NCBI GenBank assembly: GCA_009776625.1
Contig: WRNL01000055.1
Location: 1-9,113 of the forward strand
Length of the DNA stretch: 9,113 nucleotides
Direction of reading: 5' to 3'
Source: Methanomassiliicoccaceae archaeon
GTDB lineage: Archaea; Thermoplasmatota; Thermoplasmata; Methanomassiliicoccales; Methanomethylophilaceae
A program made the translations under genes and the position numbers. Under the pieces are notes generated by a model, which did not search any database, was not told the DNA's origin, and was given only the letters and a program-made list of their open reading frames with translations. This document shows positions 1 through 7,590 of this stretch, one piece after another. Each line of letters opens with the position of its first letter. The first letter of the stretch is position 1.

Positions 1-3000
1 CCGGAACCCGTCGCTATGACTATGCAACCGTCGACCGTTATCGGCCCCGACTCCTCGCCGCCCTGGGCGGCCCCGCCCGGCGTGCCAGGCGTGACGCTGT
101 CCACGCCGTCTGCCCCTCCGTTCCCGCCTATGCCGGCGCTGTTCCCGCCGCCGATCGCCTCTATGGAGCCTGTGCCGAGCGCCTCGCCCTCTATGGTCAG
201 CGTCGCGGTCGACGGCACGCGTATGCCCGCCGCCGTGCCGCTCGAGTTGTCTATCACGCTGGAGGTGCCGTCGGGGATGCGCAGGGTCACGTCCGCGCCG
301 CCCTGCAGGTCGATCCTGCCGTCGACGTTTATGTCGTCGATCACCACCGTCGCCGCGCTGACCGCGCTGTTGAACACTATCGCCTCCACGCCATGGCCGC
401 TGCTGTCCTCCCATATGCGGTACGTCTTCCCCGTGGGGGCGTTCTGCTTGATTGTGAGGACGTGCGTGGACTGATTGTACTCGTAGTAGGGGATCCAGTT
501 GTTCGCTACCGTGCCATAGAGCGACGTGTCGCTGTTGGCGAGGTCTATGTGCAGCCACGGGTACACCGTGAAGTACGCGCCGATCGAGACGTCCGTCGAT
601 ATGGGGATGGCGAAGGGGTTGGCCGAGCTCGTGACCCCTCCGGGGAAGACCTCGAACCTGTCGAAGGTGTGGTCGTACCCTTCCGTCGCGGTGAGCTCCA
701 GGTTAAACACCCATTTTGGGACGTTGACCGTAGCCGACGGCGTGGCCACCGTCCCGTACGAGACGGAGCTGTCGCTGACTTCGACGGTCCCGTCGCCGGT
801 TATCGTGACGTCCACCACGTAGCAGTCGAACAGCAGGCTGTCGGTGAACAGCGCCGCGACCGCCATGTTCCCGCCTATGGGCGTCACCGTGGGGTTGACG
901 TAGCTCGTCGTCGAGGAGTCTATCGTGAACGACTCAAAGACATAACCTGCGCCCGCATAGGCCGTGAGCCTTATGTCGGAAACGGAGTCCGGCACGTTCA
1001 CGACCGACGGGGAGACCGTCACGGTCCCGTACGCAGCGGCCCCGCTGCCGACCGCCACGGCGCCGTCCCCCGCCATGGAGACGGTCACTTGGTAATAATT
1101 GGAAAGGTTGTTAAGGAACACCGCGCCCAGGTTCATGTTCCCCGTGAAGGGCGAGGTGGTGGGGTTGACGAAGCTGTCGACCCCGTCGACCGTGAACTTC
1201 TCGAACATGTCCGACCCGTCCGTCGCGGCGAACAACAGGTCGGCCACCGCCTGCGGCACGGCGACGGTCGTCGAAGCGGAGTACGTTCCGAATGACGCGC
1301 CGTTCGCATAGTCGATTATCGTCACCGACCCGTCGCCGGTGATGTTGAGGTTCACGTTGTACGTCGGCCCGGTGTTCACCGTGAAGCTCACGATGAAGCT
1401 CTTCGACACGAGGCCGCTGGCCACCGTGACCGTCGCCGTGTACGTCCCCGGCGCGAGCCCGGTGTTGGGCTCGACAGTGAAGCTGTCGGTGCCGCCGGCC
1501 GTCGGGATGCTCCCCGTCGTCTTGGAAAGGGTGAAAGCGCCTGCATTGGACCCCGATAGCGATATCGACAAAGAGCCCGGCGCCACGGGGCCGGAGGCCG
1601 TCACAGTCACCGAATAGGGGCTCTGCGCAGGGTAGCCATAGTTCGCCGCCGGGAAAGTGTAAGACGACGGCGCGCTTAAGGACAGGTCGTGGCTCTGGAA
1701 GGGGACCGTGGTTCCGGCCGTGATGAGTTGCGCCATCGACCTGGTTACATCGGGATAGCCTGCCAGGGAGAAAACATCGCTTCCGCTACCGGCGGTGATG
1801 ACTGACATGCTCTTTCCTGTCTGGTCCAGGCCGGTCATCAGGTCTAACGTCTGCGGTGAGTATGTTGACGGCAATGTGACCTGCACCGTCCCTGACGCTG
1901 AGGCCGGGTCGGCTGTGAAAAGCACGGTGTTGCCTATGTTGGCGCTGCTCGCCCCCTTGAGGTTGCCCAGCGGCAGCATAACGAACAGAGCGTTGGCACT
2001 ACTCGTTATATTGCCTCCCGAACCCGTGCTGTACGCCGTTACGAAAGTGTTGTTCCCGTAAACTATGCCAGAGGATGAGAACAATATTCCTGGCGCCGTA
2101 CCGTTTCCAACCGCGTTTATTGTGCCGCCCGAGACCACTGGGCGTAGTCCCCCGGGGGAGGAGGTGCTGGATAATATGCCTGGCCTATTGTCATAGCCGT
2201 ACGCATTCAAAGTGCCGCCGGTCATAATGAGGCACGCATAGACCCCGCTGCCTCCATCGAGGGGGGAGTTTAGACCGGAGTTGGGGCCCCCGTAAGCATT
2301 GACTGTGCCTCCGTTTATGGTGAGAATCAAACTCCCAGCCGGCGCGTACCCGCCTGAGGAGATGCCCCCGCCATCGTACACGCCTGTAGCTGTTACGACA
2401 CCGCCGTTGATGGTTACAGTGAATATGCCGTTACTCATATAAGCGACGCCTATCCCGGGGGCCGCGAAGCCGCCCCCTATTCCACCACCTCCGCCTGTGG
2501 CATTGATCTTGCCACCGTTGATGGTCAGGGAGGAAGTTACACCATAAACTGACATAGCTCTCGTGCCTATGCCAGGGGTGCCTTCGATAAAACCGTTTGT
2601 TCCACCGATGGCAGTGATCGTGCCCATGCTGGATCCTGTGGATTGTGCATATATTGTCAGGCTTGCGTCACTGGTCGCGTTGATATTTATCGCTGCACGG
2701 GCATTACTAGCACCCATGACTCCATTGAACGTGACATTACAATTGTCAGCGAGGATCAGATGCACGTCGCCGTATATCTCCAGATATGATTGGCTGAACG
2801 TCCCTGAGAGGAGGTACCAGCCCGCGGTGATCGTTGTGGTGGGCCCGGTGATGTCTGTCGCTGACGGCTGGATCTGTGTGACCCCGTTCTCATCGATGTA
2901 GGGGACGTTCGTGGCCGCGTCCGTCGATGACGGCGAGGATACGAGCGTGAACGCCGCCGCCACTGTCATTATCAATACCAGCGCCCCGATTATCATCGCA

Positions 3001-3050
3001 GGGCGCTTTCCGAATCTCTTGCTGTTGACTTTCTTTTGCTGTGCTCTCAT
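1..3050 (-). CDS. Large secreted adhesin-like surface protein, 3' end outside window
   Basis: The frame is open from the ATG at 3050-3048 through base 1 with no in-frame stop (1016 complete codons), so only the N-terminal part is seen. Residues 1-~46 form a signal peptide: a basic start (MRAQQKKVNSKRFGKR), a hydrophobic core AMIIGALVLIMTVAAAF, then SSTDAA. About residues 60-340 are Gly/Asn/Thr-rich with rungs such as LTINGGKINATG, VTINGGVVTATG and LTINGGTVNAYG, starting near 177, 214, 245, 276 and 308 (31-37 residue spacing), as in right-handed beta-helix adhesins. Residues ~455-562 resemble a bacterial Ig-like domain (NTGLAPGTYTATVTV). Three tandem repeats fill 564-830. From 831 a second Gly-rich region begins (AIGGGNSAGIGGNGG). 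The start is supported by AAGGAGA at 3067-3061, 10 nt upstream. Probably exported and displayed on the cell surface; ligand and anchor are unknown. Secretion and fold are inferred from sequence style, not from a search. Confidence 0.85.
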   Translation of the reverse strand, partial: MRAQQKKVNSKRFGKRPAMIIGALVLIMTVAAAFTLVSSPSSTDAATNVPYIDENGVTQIQPSATDITGPTTTITAGWYLLSGTFSQSYLEIYGDVHLILADNCNVTFNGVMGASNARAAININATSDASLTIYAQSTGSSMGTITAIGGTNGFIEGTPGIGTRAMSVYGVTSSLTINGGKINATGGGGGIGGGFAAPGIGVAYMSNGIFTVTINGGVVTATGVYDGGGISSGGYAPAGSLILTINGGTVNAYGGPNSGLNSPLDGGSGVYACLIMTGGTLNAYGYDNRPGILSSTSSPGGLRPVVSGGTINAVGNGTAPGILFSSSGIVYGNNTFVTAYSTGSGGNITSSANALFVMLPLGNLKGASSANIGNTVLFTADPASASGTVQVTLPSTYSPQTLDLMTGLDQTGKSMSVITAGSGSDVFSLAGYPDVTRSMAQLITAGTTVPFQSHDLSLSAPSSYTFPAANYGYPAQSPYSVTVTASGPVAPGSLSISLSGSNAGAFTLSKTTGSIPTAGGTDSFTVEPNTGLAPGTYTATVTVASGLVSKSFIVSFTVNTGPTYNVNLNITGDGSVTIIDYANGASFGTYSASTTVAVPQAVADLLFAATDGSDMFEKFTVDGVDSFVNPTTSPFTGNMNLGAVFLNNLSNYYQVTVSMAGDGAVAVGSGAAAYGTVTVSPSVVNVPDSVSDIRLTAYAGAGYVFESFTIDSSTTSYVNPTVTPIGGNMAVAALFTDSLLFDCYVVDVTITGDGTVEVSDSSVSYGTVATPSATVNVPKWVFNLELTATEGYDHTFDRFEVFPGGVTSSANPFAIPISTDVSIGAYFTVYPWLHIDLANSDTSLYGTVANNWIPYYEYNQSTHVLTIKQNAPTGKTYRIWEDSSGHGVEAIVFNSAVSAATVVIDDINVDGRIDLQGGADVTLRIPDGTSSVIDNSSGTAAGIRVPSTATLTIEGEALGTGSIEAIGGGNSAGIGGNGGADGVDSVTPGTPGGAAQGGEESGPITVDGCIVIATGS
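561..1361 (-). repeat. Three tandem ~90-residue protein repeats within the surface protein
   Basis: Three consecutive repeats occupy residues about 564-650, 652-742 and 744-830. Each opens with an aromatic/Val strand and a GDG turn (NLNITGDGSVTI, TVSMAGDGAVAV, DVTITGDGTVEV). Each continues with a GTY/YGTV segment and a TVxVP motif, then an F-x-x-F-T/E-V element, an NP motif, and a hydrophobic A-x-F-T end. They resemble the divergent InlB-like/bacterial repeat domains found in surface proteins of gut bacteria and methanogens. The copies are diverged at protein level, which argues for an old duplication. The family name is a judgement from pattern; the repeat itself is seen directly. Confidence 0.75.
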
Positions 3051-3060
3051 TGTTTCGCAC

Positions 3061-3067
3061 TCTCCTT
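3061..3067 (-). promoter_or_regulatory. Shine-Dalgarno site of the surface protein gene
   Basis: The minus strand reads AAGGAGA 10 nt upstream of the ATG at 3050. This decides the start in favour of residue 1 rather than the later Met at residue 19, and keeps the basic n-region of the signal peptide. Confidence 0.7.
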
Positions 3068-3113
3068 AATTTTCCGGAAAAAACCGTTCCCGCGTGGCGC
3101 GGCGGGATGCGCG

Positions 3114-3137
3114 TAAGGCGTTTCACTAAGGCGTTTC
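3114..3137. repeat. Two direct copies of an 11-bp motif upstream of the surface protein gene
   Basis: TAAGGCGTTTC occurs at 3114-3124 and again at 3127-3137, separated by two bases (period 13). It lies 64-87 nt upstream of the surface protein start. A pair of identical sites in a leader or promoter region could be an operator, but no binding protein is identified. Confidence 0.5.
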
Positions 3138-3287
3138 CCGTTAGGGCCGCGGGCCATGCCCACGGCTTGTACATGGATGAATGCGGCGGATGGACCGTCG
3201 TTGCGCTCACTTTCCGGCCGGCCCCTCGACTGCGGGGCCGGTATCTATTGTATGCCGCAACGCCCGCCGGGCGACGCAAGGAGGGCC

Positions 3288-3297
3288 ATTATAAAAC
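3288..3297 (-). promoter_or_regulatory. Candidate TATA box for the surface protein gene
   Basis: The minus strand reads GTTTTATAAT, a good match to the archaeal TATA consensus inside GC-rich sequence. If used, the transcript would begin near 3265 and carry a leader of roughly 200 nt. The motif is nearly symmetric, so the direction is uncertain, and other AT islands at 3457-3497 compete. Confidence 0.3.
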
Positions 3298-3559
3298 ATG
3301 CGAGCAGGTACGCCGCTCCGGGGCGGCACGCTGGCATGCCCGCCCTCCCCCTTCCCTCAGGGGCCGTGCCCCTTCTGTCCGAGATTGCTCCCTCTCCCAT
3401 AAGCGCCCACCTTCCGGCCGTTCGCTGTGCGGGCGACTGTTTCCCCCTGCGCCCGCAGATATATAATGTCAGTAAACGCTATCCACATATATATCATAGA
3501 GGGGTGCGGGCGGCCCCTCGCCGACTGCGGCCTATATACGCGCTCCTGCGCCGCGGCAG

Positions 3560-3604
3560 CCCGCCCTCGGGGGCGGGGGCGTCCCGCCGGACGTCCCCGG
3601 CGGG
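3560..3604 (-). terminator. Two GC-rich hairpins just after metY
   Basis: Immediately past the metY stop (3617-3615) the minus strand forms an 8-bp stem at 3604-3583 (CCCGCCGG/CCGGCGGG, 6-nt loop). A 7-bp stem follows at 3577-3560 (CCCGCCC/GGGCGGG, 4-nt loop). The position suggests transcript 3'-end formation or stabilisation. No clear T-run follows, and archaeal termination usually relies on T-runs, so the terminator role is inferred. Confidence 0.45.
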
Positions 3605-3614
3605 CCCCGCTGGC

Positions 3615-4940
<1,326 letters not shown>

Positions 4941-4947
4941 GGGAAAA

Positions 4948-4954
4948 CCTCTTA
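4948..4954 (-). promoter_or_regulatory. Shine-Dalgarno site of metY
   Basis: The minus strand reads AAGAGGT, with 7 nt between the motif and the ATG at 4940. It supports that start over the upstream TTG at 4976. Confidence 0.55.
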
Positions 4955-4978
4955 TGCCAGGGCCAAGGGTTGCCAAGT

Positions 4979-4987
4979 ATTAATATA
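4979..4987 (-). promoter_or_regulatory. TATA box of metY
   Basis: The minus strand reads TTATATTAA in an otherwise GC-rich context. With the usual ~25-nt distance, transcription would start near 4958 and leave a leader of about 18 nt that includes the Shine-Dalgarno site. Confidence 0.55.
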
Positions 4988-5014
4988 ATCGGCGGCTGGC
5001 GGCCCCGGACAAGA

Positions 5015-5066
5015 CCGTATTCCCGCTGGGCGCGGGGGCGCGCCCCCGCGCCCAGCGGGAATACGG
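5015..5066. repeat. Perfect 52-bp palindrome, 26-bp arms, no spacer
   Basis: The left arm begins CCGTATTCCCGCTGGG and runs into CGCGGGGGCG; the right arm from 5041 is its exact reverse complement, ending at ATACGG. Every one of the 26 base pairs matches and the symmetry stops sharply outside 5015-5066. It lies between the metY promoter and the start of the 12-bp repeat array, upstream of both flanking genes, so it is not placed as a terminator of either. It could extrude as a cruciform or fold as a very stable hairpin in RNA. Confidence 0.9.
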
Positions 5067-5144
5067 CACATGATGCTATAGAAAGTAGGCGGAAATAAGC
5101 GCGGCACATGGGCCCCTGTTCTGAAATCGGAGTGAACCGTCAAC

Positions 5145-5204
5145 AAATGTCCAGATAAATATCCAGATAAATGTCCAGACAAATGTCCAGACAAATGTCC
5201 AGAT
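5145..5204. repeat. Five tandem copies of a 12-bp repeat
   Basis: Units of consensus AAATGTCCAGAY start at 5145, 5157, 5169, 5181 and 5193. Unit 2 has ATATCC for ATGTCC, and the last base alternates T/T/C/C/T. The array is iteron-like in form (short direct repeats in an intergenic region next to a palindrome), but no replication gene is present in the window. Confidence 0.9.
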
Positions 5205-5524
5205 AAACCCTGATGTATGGACTCGTCGACTCGATGACATATTTTTTGGAAGGCCGTGGGTCCTGCAACCTCTCTGTGACAAGATCCAGCAGGACGTTAT
5301 GCTCCAAACCTAGCCCGGCGTATGTCCTTTCACGCCCGGCAACGATCTTGGGACCTCGCTGCGGCCGCCGTATGCTCGACGGAGTCAGGAATCCTCGCGG
5401 GATGGGGCTGTGCCCCTCGACTTTGCGAGTCCGGACATTCGAGGCGATGGGGTAAAAGCCGCGAGCCAAAGCGGGAATGGCGGCGAAGCGATCGCCTGAG
5501 CGGCACATCGATTGAAGGACGCAC
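5205..5524. other. 320-nt stretch between repeat arrays, no supported gene
   Basis: No gene with a credible start signal is seen. A minus-strand frame is open across the whole stretch and reads protein-like at about 5360-5215 (for example LEHNVLLDLVTERLQDP), so a decayed or unrecognised coding remnant is possible. A small hairpin GGGGC-TGT-GCCCC lies at 5404-5416. Confidence 0.35.
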
Positions 5525-5623
5525 ATTATTCCTATGGAAAACGTGGCAATAAACCAAATTATTCCTATGGAAAATGTGTTGAAAACGCTGATTATTCCTG
5601 TATAGAATGTGTGCCAGCAAAAA
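5525..5623. repeat. Three copies of a 33-bp repeat just upstream of the AAA+ ATPase gene
   Basis: Units begin at 5525, 5558 and 5591. The first 21 bases are conserved (ATTATTCCTATGGAAAAYGTG; copies 1 and 2 differ at one base, copy 3 at four from copy 2) and the last 12 differ freely. In the frame of the downstream gene the units read IIPMENV, IIPMENV and IIPV-stop-NV, while the gene itself begins MPMERLV. The array may derive from duplication of the gene start, or may be a set of regulatory sites. Spacing and repeat length are too short for CRISPR. Confidence 0.8.
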
Positions 5624-5647
5624 ACTCTAATAAACAGGACGCGATAC

Positions 5648-6967
5648 ATGCCCATGGAAAGGCTTGTCTACGGCGACCTCCTGAAGTGGAAGGGCAGCGG
5701 CGCCCGCAAGCCCCTGTTGCTGGAGGGCGTGAGGCAGTGCGGCAAGACGTACATCCTCAAAGAGTTCGGTGAGCGGGAGTACGGGGACGTGGCCTACTTC
5801 ACGTTCCTGGACGACCCCGCCGCCCACGAGATATTCCAGGCGGACCTCAGGCCGGAGAGGATAGTCCGGGAGCTCGGCCTCGCTCGGGGCAAGAAGATCG
5901 AGCCGGGCAGGACGCTGATAATCCTCGACGAGATACAGTTCTGCAACCGCGCCCTCGCGTCGCTGAAGTTCTTCTGTGAGGATGCGCCGGAATACCACAT
6001 AGCATGCGCCGGGTCGCTGTTGGGGGTGATTACCTCCAAGCCCCTGTCTTTCCCCGTCGGCAAGGTCAACAGGATCAAGATGCACCCGATGTCGTTCAAA
6101 GAGTTCCTCCTCGCCAACTCCGAGGGCATGCTGGTGGAGCACATCGATGCCGGATACCCTGCGGACGACATCGCACCGTTCATCGGCAGGCTGAAGACCT
6201 ACCTGGACTACTACTTCCTGACGGGCGGCCTGCCGGAGGCGGTCAAGGCATGGGTCGAGAACGAGGACATCGAAGAGGTGGACTCGATACTGGACACGAT
6301 CATCAAGGACTATGAGAGCGACTTCTCGAAGCACGCCTCCGAGCCTCTGTCGAAGCTCACCCTGGCATGGAACTCCATACCGGCCCAGCTTGCCAAAGAC
6401 AACAGGAAGTTCGTGTTCGGGCACGTCAAGGCAGGCATGCGATCAAGGGACCTGGAGGACGCGCTGGAATGGCTTGTGAACGCAGGGCTAGTCCATAAGG
6501 TGAGGCGGGTGGAGAGGCCGGAGATCCCCCTCCCGATGTTCGCGGACAACATGGACTTCAAGGTGTACCTCTCGGACGTGGGGGTGCTCAGGAGGATGTC
6601 CAAGGTCCCGTCGAGCTTCATGTTCGGCCGCGACAAGGAGCACGACCGGTACAGGGGCGCGGCGGCGGAGAACTACGTGCTCAACGAGCTGGTGGCCTGC
6701 AACGGCGACACCCCGTACTACTGGACGTCCGGCAACGCGGCGGAGGTGGACTTCGTGGCGCAGATCGGCGATGCGGCCGTCCCGATTGAGGTGAAGGCCG
6801 GGAGCAACAAGTCGAAGAGCCTGCCGGAGTTCATAAGGAGGTACGGCCCGAAGGCCGCCGTTATAACCTCGCCGAGGGAGAACAGGAGCGATGTGGTGGC
6901 ATATGTCCCGCTGTGCCTGTTCTGGAAGGTCCGCGACGTGGCGCTGGAGATGATGCGCGGGGGCTGA
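5648..6967 (+). CDS. AAA+ ATPase with C-terminal DUF4143-type domain
   Basis: This 439-residue protein belongs to the COG1373-like ATPase family (AAA_14 plus DUF4143), widespread and often multicopy in archaea and gut bacteria, with no settled function. The N-terminal ATPase shows Walker A GVRQCGKT (27-34), Walker B LIILDE (90-95) followed by IQ, and a sensor-1-like AGSLLG (121-126). The middle contains the family's YYFLTGGLPEAV segment. The C-terminus has ENYVLNELV, then YYWTSG, EVDF (366-369) and IEVKAG (380-385). The spaced E/D and ExK residues resemble a PD-(D/E)XK nuclease-like core, though cleavage is not established for this family. I chose the ATG at 5648 because AGGA lies 8 nt upstream (5636-5639). 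An ATG at 5654 and a GTG at 5609 are in frame; the GTG lacks a supporting site. The gene is divergent from metY and stands alone. Likely cytoplasmic. Confidence 0.9.
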   Translation: MPMERLVYGDLLKWKGSGARKPLLLEGVRQCGKTYILKEFGEREYGDVAYFTFLDDPAAHEIFQADLRPERIVRELGLARGKKIEPGRTLIILDEIQFCNRALASLKFFCEDAPEYHIACAGSLLGVITSKPLSFPVGKVNRIKMHPMSFKEFLLANSEGMLVEHIDAGYPADDIAPFIGRLKTYLDYYFLTGGLPEAVKAWVENEDIEEVDSILDTIIKDYESDFSKHASEPLSKLTLAWNSIPAQLAKDNRKFVFGHVKAGMRSRDLEDALEWLVNAGLVHKVRRVERPEIPLPMFADNMDFKVYLSDVGVLRRMSKVPSSFMFGRDKEHDRYRGAAAENYVLNELVACNGDTPYYWTSGNAAEVDFVAQIGDAAVPIEVKAGSNKSKSLPEFIRRYGPKAAVITSPRENRSDVVAYVPLCLFWKVRDVALEMMRGG

Positions 6968-6978
6968 CGTGCCGCGGC

Positions 6979-6998
6979 GCGGCCGCCGGCCGCCTTTT
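6979..6998 (+). terminator. Hairpin plus T-run after the AAA+ ATPase gene
   Basis: GCGGCC-GCC-GGCCGC forms a 6-bp GC stem at 6979-6993, followed by CTTTT, starting 12 nt after the TGA. Position and shape fit a transcript end. The T-run is short. Confidence 0.5.
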
Positions 6999-7258
6999 GG
7001 GTATCTTCTCGAAATGAAACATCCGCGCCTCGTCGTGCGGCCGTGGATGGCGGCGGGGCTGACGCACGGACGACGTTGTATGGCTCTTGCGGGATTCGAG
7101 TGGAAGCGCAGAGAGTGTGACCGGCCCCCCGACCCAACGACATAGGTAAAGGTACCCTTGACGCTTGCCCTGAACTGGCGATGAGGACGTCTTCGCTAGC
7201 CACCCGCCCTGTAACTCAGGCGACTCGAATTAACATTATCAGTTTACCACAACACCTG
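6999..7258. other. Non-coding stretch before the 11-bp array
   Basis: I see no gene with a start signal and no tRNA. A weak bulged hairpin lies around 7205-7222. An AT-rich patch at 7228-7247 borders the repeat array and could hold a promoter, but nothing fixes that. Confidence 0.3.
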
Positions 7259-7357
7259 GTGAGAGTAAAGTGAGAGTAAAGTGAGAGTAAAGTGAGAGTA
7301 AAGTGAGAGTAAAGTGAGAGTAAAGTGAGAGTAAAGTGAGAGTAAAGTGAGAGTAAA
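7259..7357. repeat. Nine perfect tandem copies of an 11-bp repeat
   Basis: GTGAGAGTAAA is repeated without a single mismatch from 7259 to 7357 (9 x 11 = 99 bp), followed by a broken GTGTGATG. The array ends 243 bp before the AlbA_2 gene. Perfect identity suggests recent expansion or strong homogenisation. The 11-bp period is close to one helical turn, so any bound protein would sit on one face of the DNA. Confidence 0.95.
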
Positions 7358-7529
7358 GTGTGATGAAACAGACCATCTCGAATACCGATGGCGTTTGCTC
7401 AGTTTTTCATGCTCCGTCTGGATAGCAATGAGAGTGTCCTCACCGCCCGCGAGGGCGAACGTCTGATTTCCCCGCAAGAGTATTTGCGACATCGTTAGAT
7501 CATGGGGCTTTGCGCGATTTCAGCGACAT

Positions 7530-7537
7530 CTATTAAA
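7530..7537 (+). promoter_or_regulatory. Candidate TATA box of the AlbA_2 gene
   Basis: CTATTAAA lies about 65-70 nt upstream of the ATG at 7601, which would give a leader of roughly 40 nt. It is the best TATA-like match in the stretch, but the fit is moderate. Confidence 0.35.
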
Positions 7538-7584
7538 CCATGCCTGCGATTCAGTCCACATAGGTTAATGAGCCTTTGAAAAAA

Positions 7585-7590
7585 AAGGAG
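7585..7590 (+). promoter_or_regulatory. Shine-Dalgarno site of the AlbA_2 gene
   Basis: AAGGAG follows an A-run and lies 10 nt upstream of the ATG at 7601, supporting that start. Confidence 0.65.

Larger units (their letters stand above)
3051..3614. other. 564-nt non-coding region with hairpins and TATA-like islands
   Basis: No convincing gene is present between the surface protein start and the metY stop. The stretch is GC-rich but broken by AT islands at 3288-3297 (GTTTTATAAT on the minus strand), 3457-3468, 3485-3497 and 3531-3538. Hairpins include 3218-3241 (8-bp stem CCGGCCCC/GGGGCCGG), 3261-3273 (5-bp stem), 3312-3327 (5-bp stem) and 3359-3373 (6-bp stem AGGGGC/GCCCCT, 3-nt loop). No AT-rich box sits at a suitable distance immediately ahead of the surface protein's Shine-Dalgarno site, so transcription may start well upstream and leave a long structured leader. 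I recognise no tRNA, SRP RNA or RNase P RNA here. Confidence 0.5.

Noticed and set aside
393..1295. Plus-strand 300-codon open frame, Arg/Val-rich
   Set aside because: It lies antisense to the surface protein, whose minus frame gives a signal peptide and clear repeated domains. The composition is what reverse reading of GC-rich codons produces.
4941..4976. Upstream TTG start extending metY by 12 residues
   Set aside because: The TATA box at 4979-4987 would place the transcript start inside this extension, and the ATG at 4940 has a Shine-Dalgarno site and fits family length.
5015..5066. Palindrome as a bidirectional terminator
   Set aside because: Both neighbouring genes point away from it, so no known transcript ends there within the window.
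5525..5623. CRISPR array
   Set aside because: The period is only 33 bp with a 21-bp conserved part and 12-bp variable part, three copies, no repeat dyad and no cas genes nearby.
6718..7203. Minus-strand 161-codon frame over the end of the ATPase gene and the following spacer
   Set aside because: Half of it is antisense to the DUF4143 domain, and the rest shows no domain or ribosome binding site.
7080..7235. tRNA-like bits (GATTCGAG, ACTCGAAT) in the spacer
   Set aside because: No cloverleaf with paired acceptor, D, anticodon and T arms could be built on either strand.
7244..7492. Minus-strand 82-codon frame whose second half is the translated 11-bp array (repeating HFTLTLLSLYS)
   Set aside because: There is no start signal; the 11-bp unit leaves all three frames repeating every 11 residues, so the open frame is an artefact of the array.
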